6,602 bases of DNA from DASSUW01 sp035706585 (GTDB lineage: Bacteria; Actinomycetota; Thermoleophilia; Solirubrobacterales; Solirubrobacteraceae): NCBI GenBank assembly GCA_035706585.1, contig DASSUW010000102.1, forward strand, positions 1 through 6,602. Reading direction: 5' to 3'. Both the position numbers and the translations under genes were made by a program. Shown piece after piece: positions 1 to 6,602 of this stretch (positions within the stretch are counted from its first letter, which is position 1; every line of letters starts with the position of its first letter). The notes below the pieces were generated by a model that was not told the DNA's origin, searched no databases, and saw nothing but the letters and a program-made list of their open reading frames with translations.

Positions 1-3000
1 GCTCCTCGAGCAGCCACGGCCCCTCGCGCAGCACCTCCGCCCGCGACGTCGTCGTCAGCCGCTCCCGGTAGGCGCGCTCGAGCTCGTGGATCGCGTTCAT
101 GCGGTCGCGGTCGACCGCGACGGCGTTCGGAAGCCGCTCCAGCCGCCGCGCGGCGGCGTGCAGGTAGCGCTCGACGTCGCCGACACGATCGGCGCCGGTG
201 GCCGCGATCCAGCCCGGATACACGAGGCGCCGCAGCTGCTCGCGCACGTCGGCGCGCGCGGGCTGCAGCGGCACGGCGGTCAGCGGCTCCAGCAGGCGCT
301 CGACCTCGCGCGCGGCCGCGAGCACGCGCACGACCTGCCGCACGATCTCCAGCGTCCGGTCGGCCAGCGAGCCGGCCACGAACCCGCGCAGGCGCGCGAA
401 GCCCGCCTCGTCCCAGGCCGGGCCGCCGGCCGCGTCCGTCAACGCGTCGACCGCCGCCACCACGGCATCCTCGAGCACGGCCGGCGTCACCACCAGCCGC
501 GCGGCGTTGTCGAGCCGGTCGGCCACGTAGCGGGCGGGCGACGGGATCGTGAGCAGCAGCAGCCGGCGCGTGCCCACCCGCATCGCGCGCGCCTGCGCGC
601 CCGGCGTCTCGAACGTCCGCACGCCGACCGCGTCGCCCTCGTCAACGAGCGCCGGATACGCGGTCACCGCCGCGCCGGTGCCCGGCAGCGTCACGGTCTG
701 CGGCAGCGTCCCCAGCGTCCACGACCGCTCACCGTGCCGCTCCAGCGAGCCGGTCGCCGCCGTCAGCTCGGCCCGGAGCCGCGGCCGCACCGCCTCGCGC
801 ACGCGCGCGAGATCCTTGCCCTGGGCCAGCACGCCGCGCGCGTCGTCCTCGACCCGGAACGTCACGCGCAGATGCGGCGGCAGGCGGGCAAGGTCGAACG
901 CGGAGACCGGCACCTGGACCCCGCGCAACCGCTCGATCTGCGCGGCCATGTCCTCGATCAGCGGCCGCCGCCGCGGCCGCAGCGCGGCCAGGACCGCCGT
1001 CGCGGTCTCCGGCACCGGCACCAGCGCCCGCCGCAGCTCCTTCGGCAAGCCGCGCAGCAGCGTCGTCACCAGCTCCTCGCGCAGCCCCGGGACCAGCCAC
1101 TCGAAGCGATCTGGCCGCAGCTGCCCGAGCACGGCGAGCGGCACGTGCACGGTCACGCCGTCGTCGTCGGCGCCCGGCTCGAAGCGGTAGCTCAGGCGCA
1201 GCTCCAGATCGCCCTGCTTCCACGTCTCCGGCCACGCCCGCGGATCGTCCGGCGTGCCGCGCATGAGCAGTTCGCGCGGGAACGTCAGCCGCCCCGGGTC
1301 CTCGCGCCGCGCGTCGCGCCACCAGCGGTCGAAGTGCGCCGCCGACACCACGTCGTCGGGGATCCGCTCGGCGTAGAACGCGAACAGCGCCTCGTCGTCG
1401 ACGAGGATGTCGCGCCGCCGCGCACGATCCTCGAGCGCCTCGACCTCGGCGACCAGGCGCCGGTTGCCGGCCAGGAACTCGTGCCGCGTATCCCACTCGC
1501 CCTCGACCAGCGCGCGGCGGATGAACAGCTCGCGCGCGAGCACCGGATCGATCCGCCCGTACTGCACGGTCCGGTCGGCCACGATCGGCAGCCCGTACAG
1601 GGTCACGCGCTCGGTGGCGACCACCGAGCCGCGCGACTTCGACCACCGCGGCTCCGAGTACGTGCGCTTGACGAGGTGGCCGGCCAGCGGCTCGATCCAC
1701 GTCGGGTCGATCCGCGCGACCGTCCGGCCCCACAGCCGCGACGTCTCCACCAGCTCGGCCGCCATCACCCAGTCCGGCCCGCGCCGGGCCAGCGCCGAGC
1801 CGGGGAAGATCGCGAAGCGCGCGCCGCGCGCGCCTTGGTACTCGCGCCGCTGCTCGTCCTTGAACCCCACGTGCGAGAGCAGCCCGCTGAGCACCGCGAC
1901 GTGGATCTCGTGCGGCTCGCCCGGTGTCCGGTTGAAGCGCACGCCGATCCCCTTGGCGGCCTGGCGCAGCTGCTCGACGAGATCCTGCCACTCGCGGATC
2001 CGCAGGTGGTGCAGGTACTCGGCCAGGCAGCGCTTGCGGAACTGGTTGCTGGACAGCTCGCGCTGGCGGTCGCGCAGGTAGCGCCACAGGTTCAGGTAGG
2101 CGACGAAGTCCGAGTCTGGGTCGGCGAACCGCGCGTGCGACTGGTCGGCCTGCGCGGTCTTCTCCGACGGCCGCTCGCGCGGGTCCTGGATCGACAGCGC
2201 GGCGGCGATCACGATCACCTCGGTCGCGCACCCGAGGCGGTCTCCCTCGAGCACCATCCGCGCCATCCGCGGGTCGACCGGCAGGTCGGCGAGCCGCCGC
2301 CCGACCTTCGTGAGCTTGCCGCCGCGCAGCGCGCCGAGCTCCTCCAGCAGGTTGACGCCGTCGCGGATCTGGCGGCGGTCGGGCGGATCCAGGAACGGGA
2401 AGTCCTCCACGTCGCCGAGCCCGGCGGCCGCCATCTGGAGAATCACCGACGCCAGGTTCGTGCGCTGGATCTCGGGGTCCGTGAAGCGCGGGCGCTGCTC
2501 GTACTCCTGTTCGTCGTAGAGGCGGATGCAGATCCCCTCGGCCACACGCCCGCAGCGGCCCTTGCGCTGGTCGGCCGATGCCTGCGAGATCGGCTCGATC
2601 GGCAGCCGCTGCACCTTCAGCCGCGCGCTGTAGCGGCTGATCCGCGCCGTCCCGGGATCGACGACGTAGTGGATCCCCGGCACGGTCAGCGACGTCTCGG
2701 CCACGTTCGTCGCCAGCACGACCCGGCGCCGCGAATGCGGCTTGAAGACGCGCTGCTGCTCCTCCGCCGACAGTCGCGCGTACAGGGGCAGGACGTCGAC
2801 GTCGGCACGCAGCCGCCCGCGCAGCACGTCCGCCGTGTCGCGGATCTCGCGCTCGCCGGACAGGAACACGAGCACGTCGCCGGGGCCCTCCCGCTGCAGC
2901 TCCTCGACGGCGTCGGCGATCGCGTCCTCCTGGTCTCGATCGGGGTCCTCGACCGGCCGGTAGCGGACCTCGACCGGATACGTGCGCCCGGACACCTCGA

Positions 3001-3580
3001 CGATCGGCGCGTCACCGAAGTGCGCGGCGAAGCGCTGCGGGTCGATCGTCGCCGACGTGATGATCAGCTTCAGATCCGGCCGCCGCGGCAGGATCCGGTG
3101 GATCGCGCCGAGCAGAAAGTCGATGTTCAGCGACCGCTCGTGCGCCTCGTCGACGATGATCGTGTCGTAGCGGCGCAGCTGCTTGTCGCGCCGCATCTCG
3201 GCGAGCAGCAGCCCGTCGGTCATCAGGCGCACGCGCGTCTCGGCGCGCGAGCGGTCGTGGAAGCGCACGGCGTACCCGACGTCCTCGCCCAGCGGCACGC
3301 GCATCTCCTCGGCGATCCGCGCCGCCACGGTGCGCGCCGCCAGCCGCCGCGGCTGCGTGTGCGCGACCTTCTCGCGCCCCAGCTCGAGGCACATCTTGGG
3401 GAGCTGGGTGGTCTTGCCCGAGCCGGTCTCGCCGGCCACGACGACGACCTGGTTGTCGCGGATCGCCGCGAGCAGCTCGTCCCGCCGGGCGCTGATCGGC
3501 AGCTCCGGCGGATACGAGATGGTGCCCGCGGGCTTCGCCCTCTCGGCGACGCCGCCCTCTGGGCGAGCGTGCCGCGTCAC
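1..3580 (-). CDS. hrpA: ATP-dependent RNA helicase HrpA (DEAH-box), C-terminus cut by window edge
   Basis: Cytoplasmic DEAH/RHA-family RNA helicase that couples ATP hydrolysis to 3'-to-5' RNA remodelling. In E. coli, HrpA is linked to fimbrial mRNA processing and, from memory, to rescue of stalled ribosomes. Seen here, counting from the GTG at 3580: Walker A GETGSGKTT (residues 50-58), DEAH (144-147), SAT (176-178), motif V TNVAETSLTVPG (about 291-302) and motif VI QRKGRCGR (338-345). These are followed by HA2/winged-helix (about 370-480), OB-fold (about 555-620) and DUF3418 from about 660, including LSYRFEPGADDDGVTVHVPL near 800. DUF3418 separates HrpA from HrpB. The frame is unbroken for 1193 codons. 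The last visible residues, GPWLLEE, appear to begin the usual C-terminal EELRVSLFAQ block, so few residues are missing. GTG 3580 is the only in-frame start candidate between the upstream stop and the conserved domain. It lacks a clear Shine-Dalgarno and sits 6 bases after a hairpin. Confidence 0.96.
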   Translation of the reverse strand, partial: MTRHARPEGGVAERAKPAGTISYPPELPISARRDELLAAIRDNQVVVVAGETGSGKTTQLPKMCLELGREKVAHTQPRRLAARTVAARIAEEMRVPLGEDVGYAVRFHDRSRAETRVRLMTDGLLLAEMRRDKQLRRYDTIIVDEAHERSLNIDFLLGAIHRILPRRPDLKLIITSATIDPQRFAAHFGDAPIVEVSGRTYPVEVRYRPVEDPDRDQEDAIADAVEELQREGPGDVLVFLSGEREIRDTADVLRGRLRADVDVLPLYARLSAEEQQRVFKPHSRRRVVLATNVAETSLTVPGIHYVVDPGTARISRYSARLKVQRLPIEPISQASADQRKGRCGRVAEGICIRLYDEQEYEQRPRFTDPEIQRTNLASVILQMAAAGLGDVEDFPFLDPPDRRQIRDGVNLLEELGALRGGKLTKVGRRLADLPVDPRMARMVLEGDRLGCATEVIVIAAALSIQDPRERPSEKTAQADQSHARFADPDSDFVAYLNLWRYLRDRQRELSSNQFRKRCLAEYLHHLRIREWQDLVEQLRQAAKGIGVRFNRTPGEPHEIHVAVLSGLLSHVGFKDEQRREYQGARGARFAIFPGSALARRGPDWVMAAELVETSRLWGRTVARIDPTWIEPLAGHLVKRTYSEPRWSKSRGSVVATERVTLYGLPIVADRTVQYGRIDPVLARELFIRRALVEGEWDTRHEFLAGNRRLVAEVEALEDRARRRDILVDDEALFAFYAERIPDDVVSAAHFDRWWRDARREDPGRLTFPRELLMRGTPDDPRAWPETWKQGDLELRLSYRFEPGADDDGVTVHVPLAVLGQLRPDRFEWLVPGLREELVTTLLRGLPKELRRALVPVPETATAVLAALRPRRRPLIEDMAAQIERLRGVQVPVSAFDLARLPPHLRVTFRVEDDARGVLAQGKDLARVREAVRPRLRAELTAATGSLERHGERSWTLGTLPQTVTLPGTGAAVTAYPALVDEGDAVGVRTFETPGAQARAMRVGTRRLLLLTIPSPARYVADRLDNAARLVVTPAVLEDAVVAAVDALTDAAGGPAWDEAGFARLRGFVAGSLADRTLEIVRQVVRVLAAAREVERLLEPLTAVPLQPARADVREQLRRLVYPGWIAATGADRVGDVERYLHAAARRLERLPNAVAVDRDRMNAIHELERAYRERLTTTSRAEVLREGPWLLEE

Positions 3581-3586
3581 CGCCGG

Positions 3587-3605
3587 CCGGCGACCACGTC
3601 GCCGG
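3587..3605 (-). repeat. Perfect inverted repeat (hairpin) just upstream of the hrpA start
   Basis: On the transcribed strand CCGGCGAC and GTCGCCGG are exact reverse complements separated by GTG: an 8-bp stem with a 3-base loop. It lies inside the 40-base gap between the hydrolase stop and hrpA, and ends 6 bases before the hrpA GTG. No T-run follows, so it is not a textbook intrinsic terminator. The 3' arm overlaps a second palindrome, GCCGGCCGGC (3582-3591), so alternative pairings exist. It could limit ribosome access to hrpA, stabilise an mRNA end, or be chance in such GC-rich DNA. Confidence 0.5.
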
Positions 3606-3620
3606 ACGGCGGCTCGCGCT

Positions 3621-4532
3621 TCACGCCGCCGCCGCGGGCTCGCCGGCGCGCGCGGCGTTCTGATCGATCTCGTCGAGCAGCCGCGGCCAGGCGCCGCGTG
3701 GCAGGTCGTGTCCCATGCCGTCGATGATCACCAGCCGGGCGCCCGGGATCGCCTTCGCCGTCGCGCGGCCGCCCGAGGTCGGCACCAGCCGGTCCTTGCG
3801 GCCGTGGATGACGACGGTCGGCACCGTGATCGTCCGCAGCAGCGCCGTGCGGTCGCCCGAGGCGATGATCGCCGCCAGCTGGCGCACGCTGCCCGCCGGG
3901 TTCAGGCCGCGGTCGAAGCTGCGCTCGGCCGTGCGCCGCAGCTCCTCCTCGTCGACGGGGAACCCCTGCGAGCCGATCCGCTTGAACGTGGCGACCGTGT
4001 GGCGGACGAAGCCCTCGCGGTCGCGCGGCGCCGGCTTGAGCAGCATCGGGTACATCCGCGGCGACGGCTGGCCGCTCCAGCGCGAGCCGGTGTTGGAGAT
4101 GATCGAGGCCAGCGAGAGCACGCGCTCGGGATGTCGCGCCGCCATCGTCTGGGCGATCATCCCGCCCATCGAGACGCCGACGACGTGGGCACGCTCGATC
4201 CCCAGGTGGTCGAGCAGCCCGATCCCGTCGGCGGCCATGTGCTCGAGCGTGTAGCGGGCGGCGCGCTTGTCGCGCAGCAGCAGCTGCTTGATGGTCGGCA
4301 CCGGGAAGCCCTTCATCCTGCTCGAGCGGCCGATGTCGCGGTTGTCGAACCGGACGACGAAGTAGCCGCGGCCGGCGAGCTGCTCGCAGAACTCGTCGGG
4401 CCAGCCGATCATCTGCGTCGACAGGCCCATCACGAGCAGCATCGTGGGATCGGCGGGGTCGCCGAACGTCTCGTAGCAGAGCGTGACGTCGTCGTTGACG
4501 GTGCAGAACTGCTCGGCCATGGACCCAGTCAC
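3621..4532 (-). CDS. Alpha/beta-fold hydrolase, substrate unknown
   Basis: Probably a soluble cytoplasmic esterase or related hydrolase of the alpha/beta fold; no signal peptide or membrane segment is seen. The complete triad is visible over 303 residues: nucleophile Ser121 in GVSMGGMIAQ, Asp247 in GRKDRLVP and His275 in DGMGHDLP. The N-terminal part has ETFGDPADPTMLLVMGLSTQ (21-40), where the oxyanion-hole HG of many relatives is MG, then RFDNRDIGRS (61-70). Residues about 150-225 form the cap. The FDNRDIGRS and SMGGMIAQ style resembles RdmC/aclacinomycin methylesterase-like and enol-lactonase-like hydrolases, but the substrate cannot be read from sequence. The protein ends in an alanine-rich tail (AGEPAAAA). 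The start is either GTG at 4532 or ATG four codons later at 4520. I keep GTG because it lies 9 bases after the GNAT stop, but ATG-first (MAEQF) is equally plausible. It is probably co-transcribed with its neighbours. Confidence 0.92.
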   Translation of the reverse strand: MTGSMAEQFCTVNDDVTLCYETFGDPADPTMLLVMGLSTQMIGWPDEFCEQLAGRGYFVVRFDNRDIGRSSRMKGFPVPTIKQLLLRDKRAARYTLEHMAADGIGLLDHLGIERAHVVGVSMGGMIAQTMAARHPERVLSLASIISNTGSRWSGQPSPRMYPMLLKPAPRDREGFVRHTVATFKRIGSQGFPVDEEELRRTAERSFDRGLNPAGSVRQLAAIIASGDRTALLRTITVPTVVIHGRKDRLVPTSGGRATAKAIPGARLVIIDGMGHDLPRGAWPRLLDEIDQNAARAGEPAAAA

Positions 4533-4541
4533 GCTAGCGGG

Positions 4542-5000
4542 TCAGACCGCCTTCTCCAGCCAGTAGTCGGTGTGGCCGTCCTCCAGGTGGCTGGAGACGA
4601 TCGCGTATCCGCAGCTCTCGTAGAGCGCCATCGCCTCCGGCAGCATCTCGGTCGTCAGGAGCCGGATCCGGGTGTTCCCGGCGTCGCGCGCGATGCTCTC
4701 GAGCGCCGCGAGCAGCCGGCGCGCGTGGCCCCGCCGGCGCGCGGCGGCGGACACGAACATGCGCTTGATCTCCCCGGTGTCGCGCCCGAGCGGGCGCAGG
4801 CCGCCGCACGCGACGGCCTGCCCGTCGTCGTAGACGACCAGCCACGCCGCCCCGGGCCCGCTGAAGACGTCGGACGTGGCGAAGATGTGCTCGGCGTCGC
4901 GCATGTCGCGCCCCGCGCGCTCGCGCACGAGCTCCATGTACTCGTCGAACAGCGCGCTCGCCGCCGGCGAGTCCGGCGGCTCGTGGCGGATCTCGATCAT
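4542..5000 (-). CDS. GNAT family N-acetyltransferase
   Basis: Predicted acetyl-CoA-dependent N-acetyltransferase of 152 residues, a normal single-domain GNAT length. The acceptor is unknown. Seen: a conserved start MIEIRHEPPDSPAA; beta strands around AAWLVVYDDGQAVACGGLRP (51-70); GEIKRMFV (76-83) leading into motif A, RRRGHA (88-93), which fits the acetyl-CoA pyrophosphate-binding R/QxxGxG/A signature; then helix RRLLAALESIARDAG. PEAMALYESCGY (121-132) is the usual C-terminal helix, whose Tyr127 is the common general-acid position. The EIKRMFV and LLTTEMLPEAMALY pattern matches a frequent actinobacterial group of small uncharacterised acetyltransferases. Its ATG overlaps the phosphatase stop as ATGA, and no good Shine-Dalgarno precedes it, so translation probably depends on coupling. 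The hydrolase follows 9 bases after its TGA. Confidence 0.92.
   Translation of the reverse strand: MIEIRHEPPDSPAASALFDEYMELVRERAGRDMRDAEHIFATSDVFSGPGAAWLVVYDDGQAVACGGLRPLGRDTGEIKRMFVSAAARRRGHARRLLAALESIARDAGNTRIRLLTTEMLPEAMALYESCGYAIVSSHLEDGHTDYWLEKAV
4550..4557 (-). promoter_or_regulatory. Possible ribosome binding site for the hydrolase
   Basis: GGAGAAGG lies within the last codons of the GNAT gene (the LEKA region) and is the only Shine-Dalgarno-like run near the hydrolase start. It is 17 bases from the GTG at 4532 and 29 from the ATG at 4520, both longer than usual. It favours the GTG only weakly, and may simply be coding sequence, with the hydrolase translated by reinitiation. Confidence 0.25.
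4997..5000 (-). promoter_or_regulatory. ATGA stop-start overlap (translational coupling)
   Basis: On the minus strand the GNAT ATG (5000-4998) and the phosphatase TGA (4999-4997) share bases in ATGA. The 25 bases before it are GC-rich without an AGGAGG-like element. Four-base overlaps like this usually mark termination-reinitiation coupling, which would tie GNAT output to phosphatase translation. Confidence 0.75.
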
Positions 5001-6602
5001 CCGCGCCGCCGCACCGCGAGGATGACCATGTCGTCGTCGATGTTCGGCGCCCACGCCTCGGCCTCGCGCTGGAGCAGGTGCACCAGGTCGCCGGGATCGA
5101 GCGTGCGGCCGTGCTCGGCCAGCAGCGCGTCGAGCCGCTCGTCGCCGAACTGGCGGCCCTCGCGCCGCGCCTCGGTGAGGCCGTCGGTGCAGGCGAACAC
5201 GAGGTCGCCGGCACCCAGCGGCGCCTCGGCGCTGGTATACGTCGCGTCGGGATCGACGCCGAGCGGCAGCCCCGTCCCGCTCAGCTCGCGCCGGCTGCCG
5301 TCGGCGGCCAACAGGATCGGCGGCGTATGACCCGCGTTGCACCAGCGCACGCGGCGCTCGTCGATGACGGCCATCACCACCGGCACGAACGTCGTGCCGG
5401 GCAGCCGGCGGCGCAGCAGCGCGTTGGTCTGGTCCATCACCGCCGCGGGATCCGCGGCGTCCCAGGTGCGCGCCTCGATGAAGAACCGCACCATCGCGCT
5501 GATCGCGGCGACCTCGATGCCCTTGCCGCTCACGTCGCCGACGACGAATGCGACCGCGCCGCTCGAAAGCCGCCAGAGCCCGAACAGGTCGCCGCCGCCG
5601 GCGGCGCGACCGGTCGGCTCGTAGACCAGGCCGGCGTCGAACCCCTCGAGCTCGGCGAGCGGCCCGGGGATGAAGCCGCGCGTGAGCGCCAGTGCGACCC
5701 GCCGCTCGCGCTGGAAGTCGAGCGCGTTGGCGATCGCGCCCGCGGCGGCGCGGCCGAACGCGATCATGCGGCCGAGCAGGGCGTCGTCGCACTTGTGCGG
5801 CCGCTCGTCGGCCACCGTCAGCACGCCGAACAGGCGCGGTCCGATCGACAGCGGCACGTGGGCGAACGACTGGATGCCCTCCTCGGCGATCACCCACGGC
5901 AGGAATCGCTCGCGGTCGGCCTCGCGGCTCACGTACGGCTCGCCGGTCTCGGCGACGCGGCCGATCATGCCCTCGCCGACCGCGAACCGCTGCGCGCGCA
6001 TGCGCTCGGAGACGCCGGTCGCGGCGACGACGTCGAGGTCGCGGCTCGCGGGCTCCTGGCGCAGGAGCAGGACCTTGCCGAGGCCGCTGACCGCGCGCGC
6101 CTGCTCGACGATCGCGCGGTAGACGGCGTCGAGCTCGAGCGAGCGGCCCATCTCCTGCGCCGCGCGGTTGAGCAGCAGCTCCTCGCGCCGCCGCGTCTCC
6201 TCGCGGTGCAGCAGCTCCGAGCGGTCGAGCGCGATCCCCGCGAGGTTGGCGAACACCTCGGCGCCGCGCAGGTCGTCGTCGCTGAAGCCGCCCGACGACA
6301 GGGCGAGCACGCCGAGGATGCGGCCGTCGGGCGCGTGGACGGGCACCGACAGCAGCGAGGAGGCGACGTACCAGTCCCACGTGTGCGCGGCTTGCTCGGA
6401 CGGCAGCTGGTCGTACAGGCGCTGCTTGAGGGCGGGCGCGCCGGGCCACTCCTCGATCCCGGCGACGAGCAGCGGCGCCTTGCGCTCGATCGCCGCCTCG
6501 GTGATGCCGGCGCGCTCGGGGTCGTACGGACGGCTGAGCACGGCGCCGAACGCCTCGCCGACCTCCGGGGTGGAGAACCAGGCGGCCGCCGGCCGGATGT
6601 AG
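4997..6602 (-). CDS. GAF-GAF-SpoIIE (PP2C) serine/threonine phosphatase, N-terminus cut by window edge
   Basis: Metal-dependent PP2C phosphatase of the SpoIIE/RsbU type. Such proteins often dephosphorylate anti-anti-sigma (STAS) factors in partner-switching. The window shows 534 residues, numbered from the edge. GAF1 (about 1-128) contains EEWPGAPAL (about 51-59) and SVPVHAPDGRILGVLALSS (about 85-103). A charged, probably helical linker follows (125-168, with HREETRRREELL). GAF2 (about 153-298) contains HVPLSIGPRLFGVLTVAD. The phosphatase domain (about 307-532) contains GGGDLFGLW with metal-ligand Asp338, VVGDVSGKGIEV with Asp356, FACTDGLTEAR with Asp473 and NIDDDMVILAV near the end, so the metal site looks complete. 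The usual GGDFYD is GGDLFG here. A GTG at 6541 could be read as a start, but it lies inside GAF1 and the frame stays open and GAF-like to the edge, so the true start is outside. No transmembrane segment, STAS or HATPase domain is visible. The sensed ligand and the substrate are unknown. Confidence 0.93.
   Translation of the reverse strand, partial: YIRPAAAWFSTPEVGEAFGAVLSRPYDPERAGITEAAIERKAPLLVAGIEEWPGAPALKQRLYDQLPSEQAAHTWDWYVASSLLSVPVHAPDGRILGVLALSSGGFSDDDLRGAEVFANLAGIALDRSELLHREETRRREELLLNRAAQEMGRSLELDAVYRAIVEQARAVSGLGKVLLLRQEPASRDLDVVAATGVSERMRAQRFAVGEGMIGRVAETGEPYVSREADRERFLPWVIAEEGIQSFAHVPLSIGPRLFGVLTVADERPHKCDDALLGRMIAFGRAAAGAIANALDFQRERRVALALTRGFIPGPLAELEGFDAGLVYEPTGRAAGGGDLFGLWRLSSGAVAFVVGDVSGKGIEVAAISAMVRFFIEARTWDAADPAAVMDQTNALLRRRLPGTTFVPVVMAVIDERRVRWCNAGHTPPILLAADGSRRELSGTGLPLGVDPDATYTSAEAPLGAGDLVFACTDGLTEARREGRQFGDERLDALLAEHGRTLDPGDLVHLLQREAEAWAPNIDDDMVILAVRRRG

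Noticed and set aside
729..2231. 500-codon minus-strand frame inside hrpA
   Set aside because: It is an out-of-frame shadow of hrpA, rich in Arg/Ala/Gly, whereas the hrpA frame here encodes OB-fold and DUF3418 sequence.
86..3727. 1213-codon plus-strand open frame starting at a GTG
   Set aside because: It is the exact codon-register complement of hrpA. Its translation is a low-complexity Arg/His/Gln/Ala/Pro mixture with no recognisable domain, while the minus strand gives a complete set of HrpA motifs.
4533..4538. GCTAGC palindrome in the 9-base GNAT-hydrolase gap
   Set aside because: A 6-base palindrome alone is too short to support an operator or terminator, and there is no flanking symmetry.
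4534..5214. 226-codon minus-strand frame overlapping GNAT and the end of the phosphatase
   Set aside because: It is out of frame with both supported genes, of low complexity, and has no domain.
3183..5330. 715-codon plus-strand open frame
   Set aside because: It runs antisense across parts of four well-supported genes. Its composition changes with the gene beneath, and no domain is recognisable.
4542..6449. Apparent 635-codon protein ending in the GNAT domain
   Set aside because: Only the last 152 codons look like protein. The upstream part is an Arg/Ala-rich alternate frame of the phosphatase, whose own frame carries clear GAF and PP2C motifs. It is not a real fusion.
6539..6541. GTG as the start of the phosphatase
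   Set aside because: The frame remains open for 20 further codons to the edge with GAF-like sequence (YIRPAAAWFSTPEVGEAFGA), so the real start lies outside the window.
6168..6602. Plus-strand frame running off the right edge
   Set aside because: It is a Ser/Arg-rich antisense shadow of the first GAF domain and linker of the phosphatase.

Overview
The window is very GC-rich, gap-free coding DNA. All four genes lie on the minus strand and read from right to left. The codon third positions are almost all G or C. The protein flavour (a SpoIIE-type phosphatase with GAF sensors, a GNAT of a common actinobacterial type, and a full-length HrpA with the DUF3418 tail) suggests a high-GC actinobacterium. 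A Thermoleophilia/Solirubrobacterales-like source is my best guess, but that is inference from style, since no rRNA or other marker is present.

Layout in transcription order: (1) 6602 to 4997, the C-terminal 534 residues of a GAF-GAF-SpoIIE/PP2C serine/threonine phosphatase, whose 5' end lies outside the window; (2) 5000 to 4542, a 152-residue GNAT acetyltransferase that overlaps the phosphatase stop by an ATGA; (3) 4532 to 3621, a 303-residue alpha/beta hydrolase with a complete Ser-Asp-His triad, 9 bases after the GNAT; (4) 3580 to the left edge, the DEAH-box RNA helicase HrpA, 40 bases further on. HrpA shows 1193 residues and probably lacks only a few dozen at its C-terminus.

The spacings (-4, 9 and 40 bases) and the shared strand suggest one transcription unit, with its promoter to the right of the window. 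No promoter, tRNA, rRNA, insertion sequence, CRISPR array or clear intrinsic terminator is visible. The longest non-coding stretch is the 40-base gap before hrpA, which holds a perfect 8-bp hairpin. The four proteins do not form a known pathway: a probable signalling phosphatase, two small-molecule enzymes of unknown substrate, and an RNA/ribosome-linked helicase. Grouping them by function would be speculation.

Long open frames on the plus strand, one of more than 1200 codons, are antisense shadows typical of this base composition. I see no convincing new biological system here. The points most worth a second look are the hairpin beside the hrpA start and the orphan GAF-phosphatase with its coupled GNAT.
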